From Flavobacterium sp. JAD_PAG50586_2 (GTDB taxonomy: Bacteria; Bacteroidota; Bacteroidia; Flavobacteriales; Flavobacteriaceae), in assembly GCA_023213215.1 (NCBI GenBank), contig CP096136.1, forward strand, positions 1-64,000: a stretch of DNA of 64,000 nt, read 5' to 3'. The notes under the pieces were generated by a model, which saw only the letters and a program-made list of their open reading frames with translations, did no database searches and was not told the DNA's origin. Position numbers and translations under genes: made by a program. Below are positions 38,656 through 46,835 of the stretch, one piece after another (the stretch's first letter is position 1; each line of letters opens with the position of its first letter).

Positions 38656-40198
38656 AACTCATTTATATTTTTAAGGTAATAATCGGCTTGCTTGAGTAAG
38701 TTCACTTTGTCGTCGGTCTTCATTTTTTTCCAAACGTTATACATCATTCCGATTCGTGGATTCTTGGATAATTTTGCTTCATTCCTATCGTAGAAATTCC
38801 AATATAAACTGTTGAAAGGACATGCTCTGTCTCCCGTTTTTTTCTTTTTATCATAATAACACGAACCACAATAATGACTCATTTTATCGATGTAGGCAGC
38901 CGAACTTACATAAGGTTTTGTGCCTACGATTCCGCCATCGGCAAACTGGCTCATGCCACGTGTATTGGTAATTTCAACCCATTCGATGGCATCGATATAA
39001 ATTCCAAGATACCAGGCATCAACTTCGTCGGGATGCACTCCGGCCAACAAGGCAAAGTTTCCGGTTATCATCAAACGTTGGATGTGATGGGCATAAGCAT
39101 AATTGAGTGATTGCGTAATGGCATCTTTCAGGCAGTTCATTTTTGTTTTCCCGTCCCAAAACCAATTGGGTAGTTTTTCGGTATTATTGAAGAAATTCAG
39201 TTGGGCAAATTCGGGCATTTTTAACCAATAAATGCCACGCATGTATTCGCGCCAGCCAATAATCTGCCGGACGAAACCTTCGAGTTGATTGTATTCTATT
39301 TCGGTTTTTCGGTTTTCCCATTCCATTATAGCTCTTTCAATGACTTCTTGTGGCGAAAGCAGTTTTACATTCATCGAAAAAGAGAGACGCGAATGATACA
39401 ACGACCATTCATTGGGCATCATGGCATCCTGATAGGAACCGAATAAGGGTAGACATTCGGCAACAAAAAATTCAAGTAGCCTAAGTGATTGTTCTCTGTT
39501 TACTGGCCAAACGAAATTAGCTGCATCAATGCTTCCAATGGTTTTAATATTGGTATTCGAAAGTTCTGAAACGAGTTCTAAGACATTGTTATCAAAAACC
39601 AAGGGCTGTATTGGCTTATGCCCTTTTGGCAACTTTTTGCGGTTTTCACTATCGTAGTTCCATATTCCGGTTAGCGGTTTGTCTCCCTGCATCAGGATAT
39701 TGTGTTTTTTCCGCATGTGGTGATAGAAGCTTTCCATCAAAAGCATTTTTTTGCCTTCAAAAAGTTTCCCCAATTCCTCTCTTGTGCTGAAAAAATGTTC
39801 GGTATCAGCAACAGTGTGCGGAATTAAAAGTTGTGAGCAGTAGTTTTTCAATAAAACATCCAAACGATACTCATCAGGCAGTTGATATTCGAACTCAGTA
39901 AAATTCCCCTGATAAAAAATAGCATCCAGATTTTTTCAAAAGACTGAAGGTTATCCTTATGTCCGATTTTTAAATAAATTACTTTGTGCTTTTTTGATCT
40001 TAATTCATCAGAGAACGAACGCATTGCACTAAAAAAACCTAAAACCTTCTGAATGTGATGAAGAGCATAATCAGTTTCAGTGTGCACTTCCATCATAACA
40101 TAGGTAACAGCATCATCAACGGTTTTGAACCAGGAATGATTTGCATTTAACTGATCGCCCAGAATTAATCGAAGTGTATTTTTATTTTGACTTTTCAT
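38652..40198 (-). CDS. FeS-type photolyase/cryptochrome (PhrB/CryB-like; frameshifted)
   Basis: A 515-residue protein after one base is added to the T6 run at 39931-39936, giving [20 protein letters not shown]. The ATG at 40198 is chosen because it forms an ATGA overlap with the stop of the upstream DUF2256 gene. Features: [16 protein letters not shown] at the N-terminus, [31 protein letters not shown] and, near the end, [20 protein letters not shown], which carries three of the four expected [4Fe-4S] cysteine ligands. This family repairs (6-4) photoproducts. Confidence 0.9.
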
Positions 40199-40335
40199 CT
40201 TTGGTTTCTGCATCTATCACTACAATACTTTACTTCCTCCCAAACCTTTTCCCATTTTTTGCGCCAGGAAAAGGGTCGGTTACACACCACGCAGGTTTTA
40301 CTGGGTAAGTTTTGTTTCTTTACGTTACGCATCAT
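40195..40335 (-). CDS. DUF2256 zinc-finger-like small protein
   Basis: A 46-residue protein starting at the ATG at 40335, or 45 residues from 40332. The sequence contains [20 protein letters not shown] and [12 protein letters not shown], giving the CxxC...CxxxC pattern and the WRKKW motif of DUF2256. Its TGA overlaps the photolyase ATG (ATGA), and it follows the flavin reductase by 8 bp. DUF2256 genes are known neighbours of cryptochromes and photolyases; the function is not established. Confidence 0.9.
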   Translation of the reverse strand: MMRNVKKQNLPSKTCVVCNRPFSWRKKWEKVWEEVKYCSDRCRNQR

Positions 40336-40343
40336 TCTTTGCT

Positions 40344-40991
40344 CTAATCTTCTGAACTGATAATTGAAATTTCCTTATCTGGTTTTGCATAACTCAGCCG
40401 GTCTAATCGACGCGTAGTATGGTAACTATCTAAACCTGAACAGCTAATGCTTTTGGCTTTTTCAATATCCAGGAAACCATCCTTTCCCAGACAGTTTTCC
40501 GGAAAATAAACCTGAACAATTTCGCCTATAACCATAATCGTATCATTTATTTTGATATCAATTTTTTCTTTGAAAGCCAATCCGATTTGTACCAAACTTT
40601 CAGCGACAAATGGTGCTTTGAAATAATTTTTATAAATAGGTGTTAATCCCGTTTCTTCAAATTCAGATACTCCTTTTTCATAACGTGCCGATGTTTGATG
40701 AGCCTGTTTGTATATACCTTCATTAATGTGATTTATGGTATAAAAACCTGTTTCAAGCAGATTACTCAAGGTGTTTCGCTCGGGCGGACTTGGCCTGAAA
40801 ATCATTCCCATTAGAGGCGGATTGGCTCCAAGATGAAAAATGGAACTAAAGACTGCGAGGTTTGTGTTACCGGTATTGTCAACAGTTCCAATTAGCGAAA
40901 CGCTTTTAAAACCACCAAGGCTGTTTACAAAATGTACCCGTTCCTGTTTATCCATTGCCATTATCGCATCAAAAGAAATCTGCTTTTCCAT
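40344..40991 (-). CDS. flavin reductase family protein
   Basis: A 215-residue FMN-binding split-barrel protein. Typical motifs are [40 protein letters not shown] and [20 protein letters not shown]. It belongs to the same broad superfamily as the protein at 12374 but to a different branch. In the photolyase operon it could keep the catalytic FAD reduced or supply reduced flavin. It lies 8 bp upstream of DUF2256. Confidence 0.9.
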   Translation of the reverse strand: MEKQISFDAIMAMDKQERVHFVNSLGGFKSVSLIGTVDNTGNTNLAVFSSIFHLGANPPLMGMIFRPSPPERNTLSNLLETGFYTINHINEGIYKQAHQTSARYEKGVSEFEETGLTPIYKNYFKAPFVAESLVQIGLAFKEKIDIKINDTIMVIGEIVQVYFPENCLGKDGFLDIEKAKSISCSGLDSYHTTRRLDRLSYAKPDKEISIISSED

Positions 40992-41007
40992 ATAATTATT
41001 TATGCTA

Positions 41008-41418
41008 TTAAAATTCGTTCTGATTTAACACAATCCATTTCTTATCGCTATTCAACCGAAAAGTACCAATGTGTTCTTTGTTCCATTCGTTGGGACCAAT
41101 TAATGAAAGGATGTTTGTACCATCAGTGCTTCTGTATAAATGATAAATTTCACCAATAACGGGTTCAAAGGAAAATTTCGAATTGTATACTAATTCATTC
41201 CATTCGTATTCCTCCATTAGTTTCTGGTATTGCTGTTTGAGTTCGATAAACTTATTCTCAAATTCCTTATTAACCGTACTGATGCCTCGACTTTTCCATG
41301 AAACGACATCATCCATTTTAATCATTGGTGCGCCAAGATTTGTTCCATAAGGCAATATGCTGGCATTATACCCTTGTTCTTCAGAAAATACTATATTATC
41401 AGGTCTTTCTTTTTTCAT
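41008..41418 (-). CDS. DUF2452 protein
   Basis: A 136-residue cytosolic protein with the DUF2452 pattern: RPDNIVFSEEQGYNASILPY, KMDDVVSWKSRGISTVN, FSFEPVIGEIYHLY and LSLIGPNEWNKEHIGTFRL. It is co-directional with the photolyase genes, 16 bp before the flavin reductase and 5 bp after the TIGR03643 protein. Function is unknown; the context points to light or UV response. Confidence 0.88.
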   Translation of the reverse strand: MKKERPDNIVFSEEQGYNASILPYGTNLGAPMIKMDDVVSWKSRGISTVNKEFENKFIELKQQYQKLMEEYEWNELVYNSKFSFEPVIGEIYHLYRSTDGTNILSLIGPNEWNKEHIGTFRLNSDKKWIVLNQNEF

Positions 41419-41423
41419 TTTGA

Positions 41424-41714
41424 TTATCGTTTCGAAATTTTATTGTTGGATATAGCACGCTGCATTTTGCACTTGAACCTGTCAATCCCGGCTACACGTT
41501 TCGCCAGATGTTTTGTTTTGCAACTTTCAACTCGTTTCCGCCAAAGTTTATAACTGCTGAATTTAAGTTCTCTTTTCATTAAAACCTTTACATCAGCTTC
41601 ATTTAAACCAAACTGAAATCGAATGGCATCAAATGGCGTTCGGTCTTCCCAAGCCATTTCAATAATTCGGTCAACAGCTATTTCATCTAGTTCTGATTTT
41701 ACAATAATTGGCAT
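41424..41714 (-). CDS. TIGR03643 / DUF2805 family protein
   Basis: A 96-residue basic protein with IIEMAWEDRTPFDAIRFQFG, LNEADVKVLMKRELKFSSYK and LWRKRVESCKTKHLAKRV, which define the TIGR03643 family. It resembles a small HTH-like protein with a basic tail and is the first gene of the photolyase operon. A -7 promoter element lies 31 bp upstream. The family is linked to photolyase clusters in marine and aquatic bacteria, but its role is unknown. Confidence 0.88.
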   Translation of the reverse strand: MPIIVKSELDEIAVDRIIEMAWEDRTPFDAIRFQFGLNEADVKVLMKRELKFSSYKLWRKRVESCKTKHLAKRVAGIDRFKCKMQRAISNNKISKR

Positions 41715-41744
41715 TTTGTTTATCTTTTAATTAAAAACGTTAAA

Positions 41745-41752
41745 CAAATATA
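41745..41752 (-). promoter_or_regulatory. -7 promoter element of the photolyase operon
   Basis: On the minus strand TATATTTG fits TAnnTTTG and is 31 bp before the TIGR03643 start codon. It is followed by TTTAACGTTTTTAATTAAA, which could be a regulator site. Confidence 0.6.
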
Positions 41753-41815
41753 CTTTTTATTTATTTCTTTAAGATAGAAATCCATTAATAAAACTTATCG
41801 TGTTATTAGAAAAAA

Positions 41816-42916
41816 ATGCCTTATTTTGCTGAATCCTTTTTAGACAAAATGCAATCAATACAAGCAAACGGTTACCCTATTTTTTTCGGCGAAAGCGGAT
41901 ATGAATTCCTCAATACCTTTATTGATGAGAATAAATATTCCAACATCTTCATTTTAGCAGATACACATTCCAACGACTATTGCCTTACCCGCTTTTTACC
42001 TTTGCTGGCCACTGATAAAAACATCGAAATAATCGAAATCGAATCCGGAGAATCTGAGAAAAACATCAATACCTGTGTCGAAATCTGGTCTATCCTGACC
42101 GAATTGGGTGGCGACAGGAAAAGCCTGCTGATTAATGTAGGTGGCGGCGTAATTACCGATATCGGCGGATTTGTAGCTTCTACGTTTAAAAGAGGAATCG
42201 ATTTCATTCACATCCCAACAACGCTTTTGGGCATGGTTGACGCTTCCATTGGTGGAAAAAATGGTGTGGATTTAGGAAGTTTAAAAAATCAGGTTGGCGT
42301 GATTAATGTTCCGAAAATGTTGCTGATTGACACGGAATACTTATCGACTTTACCTCAAAATGAAATGCGTTCTGGATTAGCTGAAATGCTGAAACACGGA
42401 TTAATATTCGATGCCGCGTATTGGAATGAATTCAAAGACTTAGGAAATATCGACTTTGCCGATTTTGATCAATTGATTTATCGTTCCATTGAAATCAAAA
42501 ACAAAATCGTAATGCAGGATCCAACAGAAAACGGCATCAGGAAAGCATTGAATTTTGGCCACACTTTAGGTCACGCCATCGAAAGTTATTTCCTCGAAAA
42601 TAAGGCGAAGAAAACCTTATTACACGGGGAAGCCATTGCAGCCGGAATGATTTTAGAAAGTTACATCTCGTGGCAGAAAAAGCTGCTTTCTGCTGTAGAA
42701 TATCTGGAGATTAAAAACGCCATCAATTCGGTTTTTGAAACTATAGTTTTTGAGGAAAAAGACTTAGCTCCAATTCTCGATATGCTGATCCACGATAAGA
42801 AAAACGAATACGGAAAAATCCAATTTGCACTGCTTGACGGAATCGGAAATATAAAAATCAATCAAGAAGTTGAAAATGAATTAATTATAAAATCCTTTAC
42901 CGATTATAAAAGTTAA
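41816..42916 (+). CDS. aroB: 3-dehydroquinate synthase
   Basis: A 366-residue enzyme that converts DAHP to 3-dehydroquinate in the shikimate pathway, using NAD and a divalent metal. Motifs: NVGGGVITDIGGFVASTFKR (NAD/metal site), IPTTLLGMVDASIGGKNGVD, SGLAEMLKHGL, KALNFGHTLGHAIE and LHGEAIAAGM with metal-binding Glu and His residues. It is divergent from the photolyase operon with a 101-bp shared intergenic region. Confidence 0.95.
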   Translation: MPYFAESFLDKMQSIQANGYPIFFGESGYEFLNTFIDENKYSNIFILADTHSNDYCLTRFLPLLATDKNIEIIEIESGESEKNINTCVEIWSILTELGGDRKSLLINVGGGVITDIGGFVASTFKRGIDFIHIPTTLLGMVDASIGGKNGVDLGSLKNQVGVINVPKMLLIDTEYLSTLPQNEMRSGLAEMLKHGLIFDAAYWNEFKDLGNIDFADFDQLIYRSIEIKNKIVMQDPTENGIRKALNFGHTLGHAIESYFLENKAKKTLLHGEAIAAGMILESYISWQKKLLSAVEYLEIKNAINSVFETIVFEEKDLAPILDMLIHDKKNEYGKIQFALLDGIGNIKINQEVENELIIKSFTDYKS

Positions 42917-42936
42917 CATTTTTTTCATGCATATAC

Positions 42937-42968
42937 TTGCATTTCGTATATTTTATTTTTTACATTTG
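42937..42968 (+). promoter_or_regulatory. consensus flavobacterial promoter
   Basis: TTG at 42937-42939, a 21-bp spacer and TACATTTG at 42961-42968 match the TTG-N17-23-TAnnTTTG consensus. The predicted transcription start falls at about the ATG of the 59-residue ORF (42974), so the transcript would be leaderless or start further downstream. Confidence 0.7.
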
Positions 42969-42973
42969 CCGTC

Positions 42974-43153
42974 ATGATTAAAAGTGCCGACACTACTATT
43001 TACAGCAACTATGTACACGAAATGAACAACGATTTCCTGGCTGTATCCGATACAACTTATAGAGGTAAAAGTGATTTTATAGCTTTGTGTTCACAAATCA
43101 GGTATATATCTCAGGAAAAACTTCCCATTATCTACGCTAATATTAGGGTTTGA
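42974..43153 (+). CDS. 59-aa conserved-looking small protein
   Basis: An ATG at 42974 and TGA at 43151-43153 encode 59 residues (starts MIKSADTTIYSNYVHEMNND, ends KLPIIYANIRV). It is soluble, with one cysteine. A textbook promoter ends only 5 bp before the ATG; an internal start at 43022 (MNNDFLAVSD) would leave a 5' leader. It lies 55 bp upstream of the arginine decarboxylase. The function is unknown. Confidence 0.6.
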   Translation: MIKSADTTIYSNYVHEMNNDFLAVSDTTYRGKSDFIALCSQIRYISQEKLPIIYANIRV

Positions 43154-43208
43154 ATTATAGATTACTTTGTTTTATAAAAATGAATTAATCCATAATTATC
43201 TATCCTGA

Positions 43209-44612
43209 ATGAACACTAAATATTTCGATTTAATTAATCAAACTTATTACTTTCCGCAAGAAGAATTTACCTTAAACAAAGACAGCCAGCTTCAGTTTCA
43301 CAATATTGATTTGATGAAATTGGTAGAACTATATGGCACACCTCTTAAGTTTACGTACCTGCCACAAATTTCCAACAACATTAAAAAAGCCAAAAACTGG
43401 TTCCGAAATGCAATGGAAAAAAACAAATACGATGGTAAATATTACTATTGCTACTGCACCAAAAGTTCCCATTTTGAATATGTTATGAATGAGGCTTTTA
43501 AAAACAATATACATATAGAAACCTCTTCTGCTTTTGATATTAACATTGTGGAAAATCTGTTAGAAAACGGAAAAATAAACAAAAGTACTTATATCATCTG
43601 TAATGGTTTTAAACGCGACCAGTATATCGAAAACATTGCCCGTTTGATTAACCACGGCCATAAAAATACTATTCCGATTATTGATAATTATGAGGAATTG
43701 GATTTATTACAGGAGCAAATTAAAGGAAAGTTTAAAATTGGAATCCGTATTGCAGCCGAGGAAGAACCCAAGTTTGAGTTCTATACCTCAAGGCTTGGAA
43801 TTGGATATAAGAATATCGTAAACTTTTACAAAAAACAGATTCAGGAAAATGACAATCTGGAGCTGAAGATGCTTCACTTTTTCATCAATACCGGAATCAA
43901 TGATACAGCTTATTATTGGAATGAATTGGTAAAATGTATCAAGGTGTATATTGCACTTAAAAAAGAATGCCCTTCTCTTGACGGACTGAATATTGGTGGT
44001 GGTTTTCCAATCAAAAACTCATTGGCTTTTGAATACGACTACCAATATATGATTGACGAAATTATCAATCAAATTAAAATTGCGTGTGAGGAAGCCGAAG
44101 TGGATGTGCCGCACATTTTCACAGAATTCGGTTCGTTTACTGTTGGAGAATCAGGTGGAGCCATCTATCAGGTTTTATATCAGAAACAACAAAATGACAG
44201 AGAAGCCTGGAACATGATCGACAGTTCGTTTATTACCACATTACCAGATACCTGGGCGATAAACAAACGATTCATCATGCTTGCAGTAAATCGGTGGAAT
44301 GATACTTATGAAAGAGTTTTATTGGGTGGAATGACTTGTGATAGTGACGATTATTACAACTCGGAGCAGAATATGAATGCGATTTACCTGCCAAAATACA
44401 GTAAAGAAAAACCTTTATATATTGGTTTTTTCAATACTGGTGCATACCAGGAAACCATAGGTGGTTTTGGAGGATTGCACCACTGTTTGATTCCACAGCC
44501 AAAACACATTTTAATTGACCGGGATCCAAACGGAATCCTTGCTACCGAGGTTTTCTCTGAGCAGCAAAGTTCAGACGATGTCCTAAAAATACTGGGGTAC
44601 GTGAAGAAATAG
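43209..44612 (+). CDS. biosynthetic arginine decarboxylase (alanine-racemase fold)
   Basis: A 467-residue PLP enzyme of fold type III. The PLP lysine is in KYYYCYCTKSSHFEYV, and LDGLNIGGGFPIKNSL and HIFTEFGSFTVGESGGAIYQ follow the SpeA/ornithine-type decarboxylase pattern; the C-terminus includes LYIGFFNTGAYQET. It converts arginine to agmatine, the first step of polyamine synthesis in many Bacteroidetes. A hairpin terminator follows, then the deoxyhypusine synthase homologue. No agmatinase gene lies between them. Other basic amino acid decarboxylase activity cannot be excluded. Confidence 0.87.
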   Translation: MNTKYFDLINQTYYFPQEEFTLNKDSQLQFHNIDLMKLVELYGTPLKFTYLPQISNNIKKAKNWFRNAMEKNKYDGKYYYCYCTKSSHFEYVMNEAFKNNIHIETSSAFDINIVENLLENGKINKSTYIICNGFKRDQYIENIARLINHGHKNTIPIIDNYEELDLLQEQIKGKFKIGIRIAAEEEPKFEFYTSRLGIGYKNIVNFYKKQIQENDNLELKMLHFFINTGINDTAYYWNELVKCIKVYIALKKECPSLDGLNIGGGFPIKNSLAFEYDYQYMIDEIINQIKIACEEAEVDVPHIFTEFGSFTVGESGGAIYQVLYQKQQNDREAWNMIDSSFITTLPDTWAINKRFIMLAVNRWNDTYERVLLGGMTCDSDDYYNSEQNMNAIYLPKYSKEKPLYIGFFNTGAYQETIGGFGGLHHCLIPQPKHILIDRDPNGILATEVFSEQQSSDDVLKILGYVKK

Positions 44613-44619
44613 TAAATTC

Positions 44620-44645
44620 CTACAGTATCAAAAACTGTAGTTTTT
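44620..44645 (+). terminator. terminator after arginine decarboxylase
   Basis: CTACAG (44620-44625) pairs with CTGTAG (44635-44640), followed by TTTTT. It lies 8 bp after the stop codon. Confidence 0.8.
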
Positions 44646-44730
44646 AACAAAATTAAATTATAAAAACTGTTTGTAGTCTTGGAAAAAAAGTTTTTCTTTG
44701 ACCCAACTACAATACACAACAACAATCAAA

Positions 44731-45703
44731 ATGAGCAAAGGACCTATAAGTCAATTTATAGAAAAACATTACCTTCATTTCAATGCGGCCGCACTTGTAG
44801 ACGCTGCAAAAGGGTATGAAGAACACTTACTTGACAATGGTAAAATGCTGATTTCCCTTGCCGGTGCCATGAGTACGGCAGAACTTGGGAAATCGTTAGC
44901 TGAAATGATACGTCAGGACAAAGTGCACATTATTTCCTGCACAGGAGCCAACCTTGAAGAAGATATCATGAATCTGGTTGCCCACAATTCCTATAAAAGA
45001 GTACCTAATTACAGAGATTTAAGTCCACAGGAAGAATGGGATTTATTAGAAAACCATTACAACCGTGTTACCGATACCTGCATTCCGGAAGAGGAAGCTT
45101 TCAGGAGACTGCAATCCCACTTATATGACATTTGGAACAATGCCAACTCAAAAGGAGAACGCTATTTTCCGCATGAGTTCATGTACCAGATGATTAATTC
45201 AGGTGTTTTAGAACAATATTACGAAATTGATCCAAAAGATTCGTGGATGGTTGCCGCAGCTGAAAAAACCTACCAATCGTAGTTCCGGGTTGGGAAGACA
45301 GTACGATGGGTAACATCTTTGCTTCCTATTGCATCAAAGGCGAATTCAAAGCCACAACGATGAAAAGCGGAATAGAATACATGATGTGGCTCGCCGACTG
45401 GTATCCAAAAACTCAACCGGGAAAGGATTAGGTTTCTTCCAGATTGGTGGTGGAATTGCCGGTGACTTTCCTATATGTGTAGTTCCAATGCTTTATCAGG
45501 ACATGGAAATGACCGACGTTCCGTTTTGGAGTTATTTTTGCCAGATTTCAGATTCAACTACCAGTTATGGTTCCTATTCGGGAGCTGTTCCCAATGAGAA
45601 AATCACTTGGGGCAAACTTGATATACATACCCCCAAATTTATTGTAGAATCGGATGCAACAATTGTTGTACCTTTAATATTTGCTTACATACTAGATTTA
45701 TAA
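44731..45703 (+). CDS. deoxyhypusine synthase family protein, probable homospermidine synthase (two frameshifts)
   Basis: A 324-residue NAD-dependent enzyme after two single A insertions, in the A6 run at 45263-45268 (gives AAEKNLPIVVPGWED) and the A5 run at 45407-45411 (gives DWYPKNSTGKGLGFF). Motifs: KMLISLAGAMSTAELGKSLA, IISCTGANLEEDIMNLVAHN, GLGFFQIGGGIAGDFPICVV and EKITWGKLD in the region of the active-site lysine. Bacteria lack eIF5A, and bacterial members are known to make homospermidine, which is the main polyamine reported for Flavobacterium. Its place after arginine decarboxylase supports a polyamine role. Confidence 0.87.
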
Positions 45704-45713
45704 AAGTTTTTTT

Positions 45714-46136
45714 ATGAGAAGAATTATCGTAGACTATGCTAAACTAACCGGAGACATCCTAAACCTATTGGTAGAGAAATTCCCCGAAGGATATGACGAC
45801 TCAGACATTATCCGTTTTAGAAATGCCCAAAATGAGTTAATTGAAGCCGTTGAAGTAAAAACAGAAGATACCATTTACCTGGTAAAAGTGAGTACCAAAC
45901 TCGCGAGCCGTATGGAAAAATATGATGAAGAGGAAGATATTGATTCGGTGGTAGAGCCAATCGATCCAATTAAAGGATTAGATGATGATGACGATATTCC
46001 AACCGACAGGGACGAAGATGAAGAAGAAGATTTGCTAAAAGACAAAGGCGGTTCTGATGATGGAGACGACGATGACGACGATGACGATTTTGAATCTTCA
46101 GACAACTTTGAGGATGATGAGGACGATGAAGAGTAA
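45714..46136 (+). CDS. conserved flavobacterial protein with poly-acidic tail
   Basis: A 140-residue protein. Residues 1-65 are folded-looking (MRRIIVDYAKLTGDILNLLV, DDSDIIRFRNAQNELIEAVE, TIYLVKVSTKLASRM), and the last 70 are almost only D, E, S and G, including an eight-Asp run. It starts 10 bp after the deoxyhypusine-synthase homologue. I recall relatives loosely labelled 'DNA primase' in databases, but no primase motif is visible here. The tail suggests a disordered, strongly charged interaction region. Confidence 0.8.
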   Translation: MRRIIVDYAKLTGDILNLLVEKFPEGYDDSDIIRFRNAQNELIEAVEVKTEDTIYLVKVSTKLASRMEKYDEEEDIDSVVEPIDPIKGLDDDDDIPTDRDEDEEEDLLKDKGGSDDGDDDDDDDDFESSDNFEDDEDDEE

Positions 46137-46177
46137 TTTTAAGTTCTAAATTTTGAATTAAATAATATTAAATATAG

Positions 46178-46212
46178 AAAATCCCAAATTCTGTTGAGTT
46201 TGGGATTTTTTT
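46178..46212 (+). terminator. terminator after the acidic-tail protein
   Basis: AAAATCCCAAA (46178-46188) pairs with TTTGGGATTTT (46199-46209), followed by TTT. It would terminate the plus-strand genes and, by symmetry, also transcripts from the DinB side. Confidence 0.85.
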
Positions 46213-46265
46213 ATTTTGTAAAATTATTGCGCTTTATGGGCAAAACGTAATTCGTAATTCGTAAT

Positions 46266-46784
46266 TTACAAATATCTTTCCTCAAAAACGCGTTGATGAT
46301 GATTCTGATGTCCAATAATCACAAATCCTAAGGCACGAACCGACATTGGGTTATTGGAAGCAATTCCGTTCCGCAATAGTTCTTCGTTGGAGAATGACTT
46401 GAATAAAAATAATGTGGATTGTCTTACCACTGCTAATTCCGTCAGCAATTCCTGAATGCTCCTTTTGTTTCCATCCGCTTCTACAGCATAATCATTTTCC
46501 TCGAAGCTGGCTAAAGCAGTTTTATCATTTCGGGCAAAACGCAACGCACGATAAGCAAATATTCTTTCAGCATCAATTATGTGCTGAAGGATATCCTTTA
46601 TGGTCCATTTGCCTTCTTCATACCGATAATCAAATTTATCCATTGGAATGTTCTGGACAAACTTTATCAGGCGATGAACGGAGATTTCCAATTCTTCAAT
46701 CAAAGTATATTCTTCGGAAACCTGTCCGATATAAGTTCTGTAGAAAGAGGCGTATTCGTTTGTGTTTAGGTCTGAGCATTTCAT
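46266..46784 (-). CDS. DinB family protein
   Basis: A 172-residue four-helix-bundle protein of the DinB/YfiT type. FDYRYEEGKWTIKDILQHII contains the first metal-binding His, and FVIIGHQNHHQRVFEERYL the second pair at the C-terminus. DEAERIFAYRALRFARND-like helices lie between. These are metal-dependent enzymes or thiol-S-transferases. Substrate is unknown. It is monocistronic, running toward the terminator at 46178-46212. Confidence 0.9.
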   Translation of the reverse strand: MKCSDLNTNEYASFYRTYIGQVSEEYTLIEELEISVHRLIKFVQNIPMDKFDYRYEEGKWTIKDILQHIIDAERIFAYRALRFARNDKTALASFEENDYAVEADGNKRSIQELLTELAVVRQSTLFLFKSFSNEELLRNGIASNNPMSVRALGFVIIGHQNHHQRVFEERYL

Positions 46785-46835
46785 GCAAGCTATTTTGATT
46801 TTTATATTTTGAATTTGAATTAGATTTAATTAAAC

